Below, in pieces: positions 32,699 to 41,919 of a DNA stretch of 64,000 nucleotides. The notes beneath the pieces were generated by a model that made no database searches, had not been told where the DNA came from, and saw only the letters and a list, made by a program, of their open reading frames with translations. A program made the translations under genes and the position numbers. Source of the stretch: Pseudomonas sp. RGM2987 (GTDB taxonomy: Bacteria > Pseudomonadota > Gammaproteobacteria > Pseudomonadales > Pseudomonadaceae). The stretch lies in NCBI RefSeq assembly GCF_022952855.1, contig NZ_JALJDX010000204.1, positions 1 to 64,000 on the forward strand. Reading direction: 5' to 3'. The stretch's first letter is position 1, and the number at the start of each line of letters is the position of its first letter.

Positions 32699-35086
32699 TT
32701 GTTCTGGCAACTCGGCATCCTGCTCGTGCCAGCTTTTCTCGTCACGGTAATGCCGCCCGCGCTGGCAATGCTGACAGTCCTGCTCTTAGGGATGCTGATG
32801 GGGCTGGCGGCCCGCTTCGGCTTCTTATCCACGGGCCGGGGGTTGGCCCGGCTGATGGTCGGCGCGGTGTTTGGCCTGGGGTTCAGCGTGGGCCGGGCGC
32901 TGCCGGATTGGTGGGGTATCGTCGCGGCCATCATCGCCATCTTCGGCGGGCTCGCGTGCGTCAGTACCTGGGAGCGACGCCTGGGTCTGACGCCCGTTTC
33001 CGTCAAGGGCGCCAGCGCCTGGGGCGGAAGCGAACCGCAGGTCACCCCGGAAGGCGAGCCGATCCGGGTGTTCAATCACAGTGAGATCGCCATGGGCGGC
33101 CCAACTTATTGCGACTACCTGTTTCCTGACGGCGTGCTCCTGCAAGGGCTCGGCTCTTCGGCTTTGTTTTCCGAGGATGGTCATTACTTTGCCGCGACGG
33201 TACCGTCCCGGCAGAACTGGGGTCTGGTGGTTCTCGACCGTGAGCAGCGACGGCTGTATCGCTGCGCCGATAGCGAACTGTGGGAGTTGGATGCATTTGA
33301 TCTCAAGGGTTTGAGCGGTCGCCACAGTCCGCTGGTGGATGACAGTGTCCGTCAGACCGGGCTCGAGGAACTGCTGCAAACCGCCAGTGCCGTTGACCTG
33401 GTACCTGTTGCCGACCTGTGGCTGGAACCTGACAGGCAACCTGACCGTGCCCAGCAAACGTTTGAACGGCGCTCCGCTGACGGGCGACAGCGCCTGGTGG
33501 GCGACATTTCACTGCCCTCGACCTTCAGAGACCTGGCCCAGCCATTGGCTCCGCTGCTGTCTCCGCGCTATGCCATCAGCGTCAACGGGCAGCCGTCCGG
33601 CCTGTTGATGGCCGCAGATGCGCCGCTGGTGTGGAGCGCCGATCACCGCGCCCTGGTGTGCTTGGCCCAGGAGCAGGACGGTCACGAAGGCGGCGACCTG
33701 TACTGGCTGTGGCAGCTCGACGAAGGCTGGCGCCCGCTCCCCTCGCCCTGGGTGAAGCGTGACGCCGAACCGTCGTTCTATTGGCATGAACTGTTGCGCT
33801 TCGACGCCGGCCATGTGCATTTCGGCGCGTACCTCGACTTCCCGCGCCCGAGCAGTGGCCGCTACGGTTATCGGCTGGACAGTATCCACAGCGATACCGA
33901 AACCCAGGTCGGGCATGACGCCCAGGGGCGCGTGCAGGTTGCCGAACTCCAGTTGACCCGGATGGCTATCGTGATGCCGCTGGACAGCCGCGGCCTGCCG
34001 GGCGATTCGTATATCGAGACGCAACCGTTGCTCGGTGGCGTGCCAGCTCACTTGTTTTCGCTGGGCGACAACGCTGAGGGTCTTGGCGCTTATCACTGCC
34101 AGATCGGGGACTGGCAATTGCCGGGACGCTGGTTGCTGGATCATCGGGTTTCCGATTGCGGGCGTTATCTGGCGCTGCTGCCCCACCCCGATTCAATGAT
34201 CGTCGCCTCCCACGCCGTCATCGCCGATGTAAAGCAACGGAGCTTGTTGGAAGGGCCATCGATGTGGGCGGCGCGGATTCTCGATTTTCGTGATGGCCGG
34301 CTGAGTCTTGCAGTGGTTACGGGCCGTCTCGATCAGGAGCAGGAAAGCACCGCGCTGCAACGCTTCAATGTCGCAGCACCCACCGCTGGCGATTCTGCAT
34401 TCTTTCATCCCAGCGAACAGTACCGGCTGTTCTACAACACCGTGCAATTGCAGGTCACCGACTCACAACTGCACACCGTTGCCCCTTGGCGCTTGGTGGA
34501 TCGTCCGCAAGCGGCCATCGCCGAAGGTGATTTCATCCAGCCTGCGCCAGACGATCAGGACGCCGCCTGGTTGTTCGGCAGCGAGACGGAATATGCCGAC
34601 AGCTGGGTACGGGCGGACAGCCCACGGCTCGGCGGCTATCTACTGACCGCGTCTGGCTGTGCCTTGAACAACTTGGCGCCGTCGATGATCTGGTCGGCGG
34701 ACGGTCGTTACCTGGCACTGACCCGCATGGTGACCGATGCGACGCAACTGTGTGGAAGCTATCGAGGCTGGCAACTGTTGCTGCTCGATATTCTCGAGCA
34801 TACGTTGCGGGTCCATACGCAATGGCTGGGCAACCGTCCGCAATATGAGAGCTTCGACGCCGAACAACTGCGAGTACGTTGTTTTGAACGCGATTGGGAA
34901 GCTGAGGACGACGATGACCAAGGTTCAGTCCAGTCGTTTTCCCTGGACCTGCTTTTGCAATTACCCGGCGAACAGCTTATTCGCCAGGACGGTTATTGGC
35001 TCGTGCCCGCACAGCTGCATCTGGCACCGGTTTGGCAGGCGCTGACGGTACCTTCCATCAGCTACTTCGAACACTGGAGCCTGTAA
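32699..35086 (+). CDS. Uncharacterised membrane-anchored protein with propeller-like repeats
   Basis: I do not recognise this family. The open frame runs back to 32564, but that part translates the tRNA end and its terminator. A good AAGGAG lies at 32624-32629 with no ATG, GTG or TTG within normal reach; the first later in-frame start is the TTG at 32699 (795 residues), without its own ribosome site. The N-terminus has three or four hydrophobic helices (QLGILLVPAFLVTVMPPALA, then LARLMVGAVFGLGFSVGRAL, then IVAAIIAIFGGLACV). The remaining ~700 residues are soluble, rich in Trp, Asp and Gly, with recurring strands of the type DCGRYLALLPHPDS and WSADGRYLALTRMV that suggest a beta-propeller. Codon use fits the genome. 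It is the gene expected at the PA0574-like position, possibly followed by the Lrp regulator in one unit. Confidence 0.7.
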   Translation: MFWQLGILLVPAFLVTVMPPALAMLTVLLLGMLMGLAARFGFLSTGRGLARLMVGAVFGLGFSVGRALPDWWGIVAAIIAIFGGLACVSTWERRLGLTPVSVKGASAWGGSEPQVTPEGEPIRVFNHSEIAMGGPTYCDYLFPDGVLLQGLGSSALFSEDGHYFAATVPSRQNWGLVVLDREQRRLYRCADSELWELDAFDLKGLSGRHSPLVDDSVRQTGLEELLQTASAVDLVPVADLWLEPDRQPDRAQQTFERRSADGRQRLVGDISLPSTFRDLAQPLAPLLSPRYAISVNGQPSGLLMAADAPLVWSADHRALVCLAQEQDGHEGGDLYWLWQLDEGWRPLPSPWVKRDAEPSFYWHELLRFDAGHVHFGAYLDFPRPSSGRYGYRLDSIHSDTETQVGHDAQGRVQVAELQLTRMAIVMPLDSRGLPGDSYIETQPLLGGVPAHLFSLGDNAEGLGAYHCQIGDWQLPGRWLLDHRVSDCGRYLALLPHPDSMIVASHAVIADVKQRSLLEGPSMWAARILDFRDGRLSLAVVTGRLDQEQESTALQRFNVAAPTAGDSAFFHPSEQYRLFYNTVQLQVTDSQLHTVAPWRLVDRPQAAIAEGDFIQPAPDDQDAAWLFGSETEYADSWVRADSPRLGGYLLTASGCALNNLAPSMIWSADGRYLALTRMVTDATQLCGSYRGWQLLLLDILEHTLRVHTQWLGNRPQYESFDAEQLRVRCFERDWEAEDDDDQGSVQSFSLDLLLQLPGEQLIRQDGYWLVPAQLHLAPVWQALTVPSISYFEHWSL

Positions 35087-35121
35087 TATGCCAGCCCCTG
35101 AAGCTTGCACCGGAGCCCTCC

Positions 35122-35583
35122 GTGCCTGACATCCGTCCTCCCGTCCTCGACGAAATCGATCGCCAGTTGATCGCAGCCCTGCAAATCAATGCACGGGAAA
35201 GCGTGGCCATGCTTGCCCGGCAATTGGGCATCGCCCGTACCACCGTGACCTCGCGTCTGGCGCGGTTGGAAAAAACCAAGGTCATTACCGGCTACGGCGT
35301 GCGCCTGGGACAACGGGTCATCGACGGCGGCCTGCAAGCCTACGTCGGCATCACCGTCCAACCGCGCTCCGGCAAAGACGTAGTGCGCCGCTTGAGTGCC
35401 ATGGCCCAGGTCCAGCAACTGTGTGCGGTCAGCGGTGAGTTCGATTACGTCGCCTGGCTACGCACCGACTCGCCGGAGCAACTGGACCAGTTGCTCGATC
35501 AGATCGGCAGCGTCGACGGCGTGGAAAAGACCACCACTTCGATCATCCTCAGCAGCAAGATTGATCGGGGGCAGCCGGTTTAA
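35122..35583 (+). CDS. Lrp/AsnC family transcriptional regulator
   Basis: 153 residues: an N-terminal HTH (IDRQLIAALQINARESVAML ... LARQLGIARTTVTSRLARLE) and a C-terminal RAM ligand-binding/oligomerisation domain. GTG start at 35122 with GGAG six bases upstream; the frame is open further upstream but overlaps the preceding gene. Lrp-type regulators sense amino acids, so a role in lysine catabolism (davBA, 1.1 kb downstream) is plausible; in P. putida a regulator of this kind sits next to davB. Here a toxin-antitoxin pair lies in between. Confidence 0.87.
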   Translation: MPDIRPPVLDEIDRQLIAALQINARESVAMLARQLGIARTTVTSRLARLEKTKVITGYGVRLGQRVIDGGLQAYVGITVQPRSGKDVVRRLSAMAQVQQLCAVSGEFDYVAWLRTDSPEQLDQLLDQIGSVDGVEKTTTSIILSSKIDRGQPV

Positions 35584-35633
35584 CGACGGTTATCTCCCAA
35601 GCGCTGGCTTGCTCATACCCAGATTTACTGCAT

Positions 35634-35939
35634 TTAATGGGAGAAGTTCTCGATCCTGACCTGACCATCAGGGAAAGTCGCGATAATTTCCAACTCTCCG
35701 CCCATAGCGCGAATGTAGTTGCGCAATGTGCTGATATACATGTCGGTACGACGCTCCATTTTCGAGACGGCGGCCTGGTTAATCTGCAGCGTCTTGGCCA
35801 AAGCGTCCTGGCTCAACTCCTGCGCCTGACGCAACTCGTGCAACGGCATTTCCGCCCGCAGTTTCTGATACAGAGCCTGCGCGCGAATCTGGGATTCAGG
35901 CGAACGATGCGCCACCAGATCGGCAAATTTCTTAGCCAT
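35634..35939 (-). CDS. XRE-family antitoxin, HigA-like
   Basis: 101 residues. The central HTH (LSQDALAKTLQINQAAVSKM) is followed by the C-terminal strand GGELEIIATFPDG typical of HigA-like antitoxins. It lies downstream of and overlaps the toxin gene by eight bases, the toxin-first order of higBA modules. It would neutralise the toxin and repress the shared promoter. Convergent with the Lrp gene. Confidence 0.85.
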   Translation of the reverse strand: MAKKFADLVAHRSPESQIRAQALYQKLRAEMPLHELRQAQELSQDALAKTLQINQAAVSKMERRTDMYISTLRNYIRAMGGELEIIATFPDGQVRIENFSH

Positions 35940-36297
35940 TGTGAAAGCCCTCTTTCTTCAATATTTCCAGATGCTCGTCATAAAGCCGCTCGGCAACAGG
36001 CACATTGTCTTGATACCAACGTGCCTGGCCGGTTTTATCACCACCAAGCAGTAGAATGGCGCAGCGGCGGGGATCAAACGCATAGAGCACTCGATAAGGC
36101 CGGCCCGCGTGCTGCACCCTTAGCTCACGAAGATTGCCGTGATGCGCACCCTTGATATTGCTCGTGTGAGGAAAGCCCAGATGCGGACCGGCATCGCCAA
36201 GCAACATCACCGAAACCTGCACTGAGTCCTGTTCGGAATCGCTGAGTCGGTTCCACCAAGCCTCAAATTCATCCGTGTACTCAACGTCCCATTTCAT
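35932..36297 (-). CDS. RelE/HigB-like toxin (Gp49 family)
   Basis: About 121 residues. The sequence from GNLRELRVQHAGRPYRVLYA to RRCAILLLGGDKTGQ is characteristic of the phage Gp49/HigB-like branch of RelE-fold mRNA interferases, with basic residues in the core strands and a C-terminal basic helix. A GTG start at 36309 is also possible. The upstream region carries the palindrome GTTATATAAC (36314-36323), a candidate operator. No residues look damaged, so the module is probably functional. Confidence 0.85.
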   Translation of the reverse strand: MKWDVEYTDEFEAWWNRLSDSEQDSVQVSVMLLGDAGPHLGFPHTSNIKGAHHGNLRELRVQHAGRPYRVLYAFDPRRCAILLLGGDKTGQARWYQDNVPVAERLYDEHLEILKKEGFHNG

Positions 36298-36309
36298 CCA
36301 ATATGACAC

Positions 36310-36644
36310 CCAAGTTATATAACCTCAAGGGAATAACCTTAGGTGCTTCGTCCGCTGCTCACCCCCTTGGTCACGCGGGCAATTGTTAAAGAGGGTTTCC
36401 GCGAATATCGATGTAACAGGATGCCGTTCCAGAATCAGCTCGGCTGCCAATGACTGTCGCACCGCTATCGCTAGCAGGATCAGTTTTCGTCATTCAGACC
36501 AACAAACACTACAAAACGACTTATAAATCGCCAAAACGACGACATATTGTGTCTTATTAACGTATTCCACACTCCCTAGAATGGCCGACATCTTTCCTAT
36601 ACTCAGACGCGAACGCCGCGTCGAGTCGCTCATCAAGGCCAGCC
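36310..36644. other. Intergenic region between toxin gene and davB
   Basis: 335 bp without a gene, A+T-richer than its neighbours. It holds the palindrome GTTATATAAC (36314-36323) with a further partial repeat (GGTTAT) about 15 bp away, probably the toxin-antitoxin operator, and CTATACT at 36597-36603, a sigma-S-like -10 element 42 bp before davB. No terminator or small gene is evident. Confidence 0.45.
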
Positions 36645-38327
36645 ATGAACAAGCACAATCGCCACCCCGCAGACGGCAAGAAGCCCATCACCATTTTCGG
36701 TCCGGACTTTCCTTTCGCCTTTGACGACTGGATCGAACACCCTGCCGGGCTCGGCAGCATCCCGGCGCATAACCATGGCGCGGAGGTGGCGATTGTCGGC
36801 GCTGGGATCGCCGGCCTCGTGGCGGCGTATGAATTGATGAAGCTGGGCCTGAAGCCGGTGGTCTACGAAGCGTCGAAAATGGGCGGGCGCCTGCGCTCGC
36901 AGGCATTCAATGGCGCCGAAGGGGTGATCGCCGAGCTGGGGGGCATGCGTTTTCCGGTGTCCTCCACAGCGTTCTACCACTACGTCGACAAGTTGGGCCT
37001 GGAGACGAAACCGTTTCCCAACCCGCTGACCTCGGCCTCGGGCAGTACGGTCATCGACCTGGAAGGGCAGACCTATTACGCAGAGAAAATGACCGACCTG
37101 CCGGCATTGTTCCAGGAAGTGGCCGAAGCCTGGGCGGATGCGCTAGAGGATCGCTCGAGCTTCGGCGAGATCCAGCAGGCGATCCGCGACCGCGACGTAC
37201 CGCGTCTCAAGGCGCTGTGGAATACCCTGGTGCCCCTGTGGGACGACCGCACGTTCTACGACTTCGTCGCCACCTCCAAGGCGTTCGCCAAGTTGTCGTT
37301 CCAGCACCGCGAAATATTCGGCCAGGTCGGCTTTGGCACCGGCGGCTGGGATTCGGACTTTCCCAATTCGATGCTGGAAATCTTCCGCGTGGTGATGACC
37401 AACTGCGATGACCACCAGCACCTGGTGGTCGGCGGCGTCGAGCGGGTGCCCCACGGCATCTGGCGCCATGTGCCGGAACGCTGCGCGCACTGGCCGGAAG
37501 GCACCAGCCTGAATTCCTTGCACCAGGGCGCCCCGCGCAGCGGTGTGAAGCGCATCGCGCGTGCCGCCGACGGCCGGTTCAGTGTGACGGACGTGTGGGA
37601 CAACACCCGCGAGTATGCAGCGGTACTGGTCACTTGCCAGAGCTGGCTGCTGACCACCCAGATCGAATGCGAAGAGGCCCTGTTCTCGCAGAAAATGTGG
37701 ATGGCCCTGGACCGCACCCGCTACATGCAAGCGTCGAAGACCTTTGTGATGGTCGACCGGCCATTCTGGAAAGACAAGGATCCGGAAACCGGGCGCGACC
37801 TGATGAGCATGACCCTCACCGACCGCCTGACCCGTGGCACGTACCTGTTCGACAACGGCGACGACAAGCCGGGAGTGATTTGCCTGTCCTATTCGTGGAT
37901 GAGCGACGCACTGAAAATGCTGCCGCACCCGGTAGAAAAACGCGTGAAGCTGGCCCTCGATGCCCTGAAGAAAATCTATCCGAAGGTGGACATTGCCGCG
38001 CGGATCATCGGCGATCCGATCACCGTATCCTGGGAAGCCGATCCGCATTTCCTCGGTGCCTTCAAAGGTGCCCTGCCCGGCCACTACCGCTACAACCAGC
38101 GCATGTACGCCCATTTCATGCAGGACGACATGCCCGCCGAACAACGCGGGATCTTTATCGCCGGCGATGACGTCTCATGGACACCCGCCTGGGTCGAGGG
38201 CGCGGTACAGACCTCACTCAACGCCGTGTGGGGAATCATGAAGCACTTCGGCGGTGAAACTCACGCCGAGAACCCGGGTCCAGGTGATGTATTCCATGAG
38301 ATCGGTCCGATCGCCTTGCCCGAATAA
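36645..38327 (+). CDS. davB: L-lysine 2-monooxygenase DavB
   Basis: 560 residues, the same length as P. putida DavB and recognisably near-identical in its N-terminal region. Flavin amine-oxidase fold with the dinucleotide motif VAIVGAGIAGLVAAYE (GAGIAG at 52-57), VVYEASKMGGRLRS and the C-terminal FAD contact GIFIAGDDVSWTPAWVEGAV. It oxidatively decarboxylates L-lysine to 5-aminovaleramide in the cytoplasm. davA follows after 12 bp. The related tryptophan 2-monooxygenase IaaM is the main alternative, but the davA neighbour settles the call. Confidence 0.93.
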   Translation: MNKHNRHPADGKKPITIFGPDFPFAFDDWIEHPAGLGSIPAHNHGAEVAIVGAGIAGLVAAYELMKLGLKPVVYEASKMGGRLRSQAFNGAEGVIAELGGMRFPVSSTAFYHYVDKLGLETKPFPNPLTSASGSTVIDLEGQTYYAEKMTDLPALFQEVAEAWADALEDRSSFGEIQQAIRDRDVPRLKALWNTLVPLWDDRTFYDFVATSKAFAKLSFQHREIFGQVGFGTGGWDSDFPNSMLEIFRVVMTNCDDHQHLVVGGVERVPHGIWRHVPERCAHWPEGTSLNSLHQGAPRSGVKRIARAADGRFSVTDVWDNTREYAAVLVTCQSWLLTTQIECEEALFSQKMWMALDRTRYMQASKTFVMVDRPFWKDKDPETGRDLMSMTLTDRLTRGTYLFDNGDDKPGVICLSYSWMSDALKMLPHPVEKRVKLALDALKKIYPKVDIAARIIGDPITVSWEADPHFLGAFKGALPGHYRYNQRMYAHFMQDDMPAEQRGIFIAGDDVSWTPAWVEGAVQTSLNAVWGIMKHFGGETHAENPGPGDVFHEIGPIALPE

Positions 38328-38339
38328 AAGGAGTTGTCG

Positions 38340-39134
38340 ATGCGCGTAGCCCTTTACCAATGCCCACCGCTGCCACTGGATCCGGCCGCCAACCTGCAAC
38401 GCTTGCACCGGATAGCGTTGGAGGCCAGGGGCGCCGATGTCTTGGTGTTGCCGGAGATGTTCCTCACCGGCTACAACATCGGCGTCGATGCGGTGAATGT
38501 ATTGGCAGAGGTCTACAACGGCGAATGGGCGCAGCAGATCGGCCGCATCGCCAAGGCGACCGGCCTGGCAATCGTCTATGGCTACCCTGAGCGCAGCGAA
38601 GACGGGCAGATCTACAACTCGCTGCAACTGATCGACGCCCAGGGCGAACGCCTCGCCAACTACCGCAAGAGCCATCTGTTCGGCGACCTCGATCATGCGA
38701 TGTTCAGCGCTGGCGACTCGGCGCTGCCCATTGTCGAGCTCAACGGCTGGAAGCTCGGCTTCCTGATCTGCTACGACCTGGAATTCCCGGAAAACGCCAG
38801 GCGCCTGGCACTGGCCGGTGCCGAGCTGATCCTGGTACCGACCGCCAATATGCAGCCCTACGAGTTCATAGCCGATGTGACCGTGCGCGCCCGGGCCATC
38901 GAGAACCAGTGCTTCGTCGCTTACGCCAACTACTGCGGCCATGAGGGTGAGCTGTTGTATTGCGGCCAGAGCAGCATCGCCGCGCCGGATGGCAGCCGTC
39001 CCGCGCTCGCTGGGCTGGATGAGGCGTTGATCGTGGGTGAACTGGATCGACAACTGCTGGAAGACTCCCGCACCGCCTACAACTACCTGCACGACCGCCG
39101 CCCGGCCCTTTACGGCGACCTGCACAAGCATTGA
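38340..39134 (+). CDS. davA: 5-aminovaleramide amidohydrolase DavA
   Basis: 264 residues, nitrilase superfamily. Catalytic triad visible as E39 (LVLPEMFLTG), K110 (ANYRKSHLFG) and C144 (FLICYDLEFPENARRLAL). It hydrolyses 5-aminovaleramide to 5-aminovalerate plus ammonia. Start at the ATG 38340 with AAAAGGAG six bases upstream; a TTG six bases earlier overlaps that site. Second gene of davBA. Later steps (davT, davD) are not in the window. Confidence 0.92.
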   Translation: MRVALYQCPPLPLDPAANLQRLHRIALEARGADVLVLPEMFLTGYNIGVDAVNVLAEVYNGEWAQQIGRIAKATGLAIVYGYPERSEDGQIYNSLQLIDAQGERLANYRKSHLFGDLDHAMFSAGDSALPIVELNGWKLGFLICYDLEFPENARRLALAGAELILVPTANMQPYEFIADVTVRARAIENQCFVAYANYCGHEGELLYCGQSSIAAPDGSRPALAGLDEALIVGELDRQLLEDSRTAYNYLHDRRPALYGDLHKH

Positions 39135-39177
39135 GTTAATCCGCTAGCATGGGCGCATCTCTGTTCTGGAAGCGCTC

Positions 39178-41607
39178 ATGCCGGCCCCCGATTTTCTCCA
39201 TTCTCATACTGAAACCCTGGCCAGTGGCTTGCGGGTGACAGTGCGTCATGCCCCTGGCCTGAAACGTAGTGCTGCGGTGCTGCGGGTGGCGGCCGGCAGT
39301 CATGACGCGCCCCTGGCCTGGCCCGGATTGGCGCATTTTCTCGAGCATCTGTTCTTTCTCGGCACCGAGCGTTTTCCTACTGGGGAGAACCTGATGGTTC
39401 ACGTGCAGCGACACGGCGGCCAAGTCAACGCCCGTACCAGTGAGCGCACCACGGATTTCTTTTTCGAATTGCCGCCTGCGGCCTTCGCCGGCGGGCTGGA
39501 GCGGCTGTGGGACATGCTCGCCCATCCGCGCCTGGACGAATCCGAGCAGTTGCGCGAGCGAGAAGTGCTGCACGCCGAATTCACCGCCTGGTCCCAGGAC
39601 GCAGCAGCCCAGCGGCAACTTGCCCTGTGCGACGGGCTTTCGGCGGCCCACCCGCTGCGCGGCTTTCACGCAGGCAATCGCCAGAGCCTCGCCGTCGAAC
39701 AGCCTGAATTCCAAGCGGCCCTGCGCGATTTTTATCGGCGGTTTTACCAGAGCGGCCAGATGACCCTGAGCCTGGCCGGCCCGCAAAGTGTCGAGGCCTT
39801 GAAAGCCCTGGCCGGACAGTTCAGCGACCACCTGCCAATGGGCCAAGCGCTGGTCCAACAGTCGCCACCCGAGCTGATGGCGTCGACCCAATCCCGTTAC
39901 CAACAAGTGCGCGATGGCGGTCTCGACCTGCTGTTTACCTTCGAGCAGCTTCCCGCTGCTTCAGCGCAAGCGTTGGACTTTCTCTGTGCATGGCTGAACT
40001 CCAGCAAGCCGGGCGGCTTGCTCGCCACGCTGCGTGAGCGCGGCTTGGCGAGCAGCCTCACGGCCACGCCACTGTACGAGTTCGACGGGCAGGCGCTGCT
40101 GCATCTCGGCCTCAAGCTCGACAATTCTCAGGGGGCGAAGGAAATCCAGCGACTGCTCCAGGATTGGTTGGGCTTTTTCGCCGCCCAGGATGACTGGATG
40201 CCTTTGCGCAAGGAATTCACCGCCTTGCTGCAGCGTCGACTGGAAGCCGGATCGGCGTTGCAACTGGCTCGCTGGGACAGTGAAGGACGTGACAGCCCGC
40301 TGTCGGAAAACGATCTTGTGCGGCTCAGGGACATTCTCAAGCAGTTGCACCCCGCAGATTCTTTCGACGAACAATGGCAACTGCCCCCACCCAACCCGTT
40401 CCTGCAAACACCGGACGAACCGTCCCGCGCCGGTCTGATACGCGGCCAGACCAGCGCCCACCGCGGTTTGCGCACCTTCGCCCAGGATCGCTCCCGAGGC
40501 CGCCGGGAACGCTCGGCGATGCAATTCAGCCAGGCCTTGGCGGATAACACTCGGGAAGGCGCGGTGTACCTTCGCTGGCAGTTGGCAGCCCAGGCTCCGC
40601 TGGATTTCCAGGCCAGGCTCGAGCAACACCTTCAGGATCTGTTTGAAGATGCTCGCCAGGCCGGTGTGAACGTCACCTTCGAGCCGTCTGGCATTCAATA
40701 CCTGCTCAAACTGGTTGGATTGCAGGCGCCCCTGCCGAGGGTGCTGGAGCACATCCTGACGAGGCTGGGTCAACCGCTGCCGGTGGCCCGTCCCGATGAC
40801 GAGGCACAGCCGATGCCGATTCGACGACTGTTGAAGGCATTGCCGAATCTCTGTCAGCGCAACGCGCAACCTCTGGCATCCGCTCCATCCGACGACATCT
40901 GGGCAACGGCACCGTGGGATGGCCTCGCCATGGGCCTGTCGGCGGCGACCCAGGCAGCGATGGGCCCGGGGCTGGCCCGCGTGCCCGGTATTCCCGACCA
41001 GGACGCCGAACCGCCGACAGCACGTGCCGATCGTGTCTGGCATACGCTTGAAACCCAAGGCGATGAACACGCGGTGTTGCTGTTCTGCCCTACGCCAACT
41101 CAGGAGTTGTCCGACGAAGCGGCGTGGCGGTTGCTCGCGCAGCTGTGTCAGACGCCGTTTTACCAGCGCCTGCGGGTCGAGTTGCAGCTGGGCTATGGAG
41201 TGTTCAGCGGATTGAAACAGATCAACGGCCAAACCGGCCTCCTGTTTGGCGTCCAATCCCCCAACGCTTCGACGGTGCAGTTGATCGGCCATATCGAACA
41301 GTTCCTGGCCGAACTGCCGGAGCGCCTCCAGCACATCGACGATGCGAGCCTGATCCACGCCCAACAGGCCCTCGCCGGCCAATTCGCAAGCGACACCCTG
41401 CCTCTGGTCCAGGCGGCCGACCTGCTCTGGCACGGGAAACTGGCCGGGCGCGCGGATGGTTACCTTCAGCAATTGCCCATCGCTATCGAGCGACTGGATC
41501 GCGGGCAACTATTGAACGCGGCGCGAGGTCTGATTCGTGCTGAAGGTGGCTGGTATTGCCTCGCCAGCGAGGCGTGTCCCGGTGGTCCGTGGCGAGCGGC
41601 ACAATGA
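39178..41607 (+). CDS. pqqF: PqqF, M16-family metallopeptidase of PQQ biosynthesis
   Basis: 809 residues. The inverted zinc motif HFLEH (H53, E56, H57) is present, and the downstream Glu of the M16 family lies in LREREVLHAEF. The protein has the insulinase-like two-half layout, with a weaker C-terminal half. It is thought to cut the modified PqqA peptide to release the linked Glu-Tyr. It precedes pqqA by 156 bp, as in other fluorescent pseudomonads, and starts 43 bp after davA. Confidence 0.9.
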   Translation: MPAPDFLHSHTETLASGLRVTVRHAPGLKRSAAVLRVAAGSHDAPLAWPGLAHFLEHLFFLGTERFPTGENLMVHVQRHGGQVNARTSERTTDFFFELPPAAFAGGLERLWDMLAHPRLDESEQLREREVLHAEFTAWSQDAAAQRQLALCDGLSAAHPLRGFHAGNRQSLAVEQPEFQAALRDFYRRFYQSGQMTLSLAGPQSVEALKALAGQFSDHLPMGQALVQQSPPELMASTQSRYQQVRDGGLDLLFTFEQLPAASAQALDFLCAWLNSSKPGGLLATLRERGLASSLTATPLYEFDGQALLHLGLKLDNSQGAKEIQRLLQDWLGFFAAQDDWMPLRKEFTALLQRRLEAGSALQLARWDSEGRDSPLSENDLVRLRDILKQLHPADSFDEQWQLPPPNPFLQTPDEPSRAGLIRGQTSAHRGLRTFAQDRSRGRRERSAMQFSQALADNTREGAVYLRWQLAAQAPLDFQARLEQHLQDLFEDARQAGVNVTFEPSGIQYLLKLVGLQAPLPRVLEHILTRLGQPLPVARPDDEAQPMPIRRLLKALPNLCQRNAQPLASAPSDDIWATAPWDGLAMGLSAATQAAMGPGLARVPGIPDQDAEPPTARADRVWHTLETQGDEHAVLLFCPTPTQELSDEAAWRLLAQLCQTPFYQRLRVELQLGYGVFSGLKQINGQTGLLFGVQSPNASTVQLIGHIEQFLAELPERLQHIDDASLIHAQQALAGQFASDTLPLVQAADLLWHGKLAGRADGYLQQLPIAIERLDRGQLLNAARGLIRAEGGWYCLASEACPGGPWRAAQ

Positions 41608-41763
41608 TCGTTGCAGGCTCTGCAACGAGCTTTCTCAGAGATCACGGCCAACGAATTTGTTTAATTTAGTAACATAGCCGCCTGCGCATCTGAACATCTC
41701 CGAACGGAGGTGGACTATATGTATAGGTCTCACACGTCCAACCCCAACCAAAGGAGTATTTCC

Positions 41764-41838
41764 ATGTCCTGGTCCAAACCCGCATATATCGACCTGCGTA
41801 TCGGCTTCGAAGTCACCATGTACTTCGCCAGCCGTTGA
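41764..41838 (+). CDS. pqqA: PqqA, PQQ precursor peptide
   Basis: A 24-codon gene with a strong AAAGGAG eight bases before the ATG. The peptide ends in [15 protein letters not shown]16 and Y20 (the EVTMY core) are the residues cross-linked by PqqE and become the PQQ skeleton. Position 9 is Ile, where many pseudomonad peptides, as I recall, have Thr. Followed after 28 bp by a terminator-like hairpin before pqqB. Confidence 0.96.
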   Translation: MSWSKPAYIDLRIGFEVTMYFASR

Positions 41839-41866
41839 TGGTTGCAGGCAGTTAAGCATGCAGCAC

Positions 41867-41894
41867 AACGCCTCGGTCAGCCGGGGCGTTTTTT
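41867..41894 (+). terminator. Terminator/attenuator between pqqA and pqqB
   Basis: AACGCCTCGG and CCGGGGCGTT form a ten-base-pair stem around TCAG, followed by TTTT. It would let the pqqA message be made in excess over pqqB-E. Confidence 0.85.
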
Positions 41895-41919
41895 ATTTCG
41901 GTTTGCAGATGGAGCGGCC

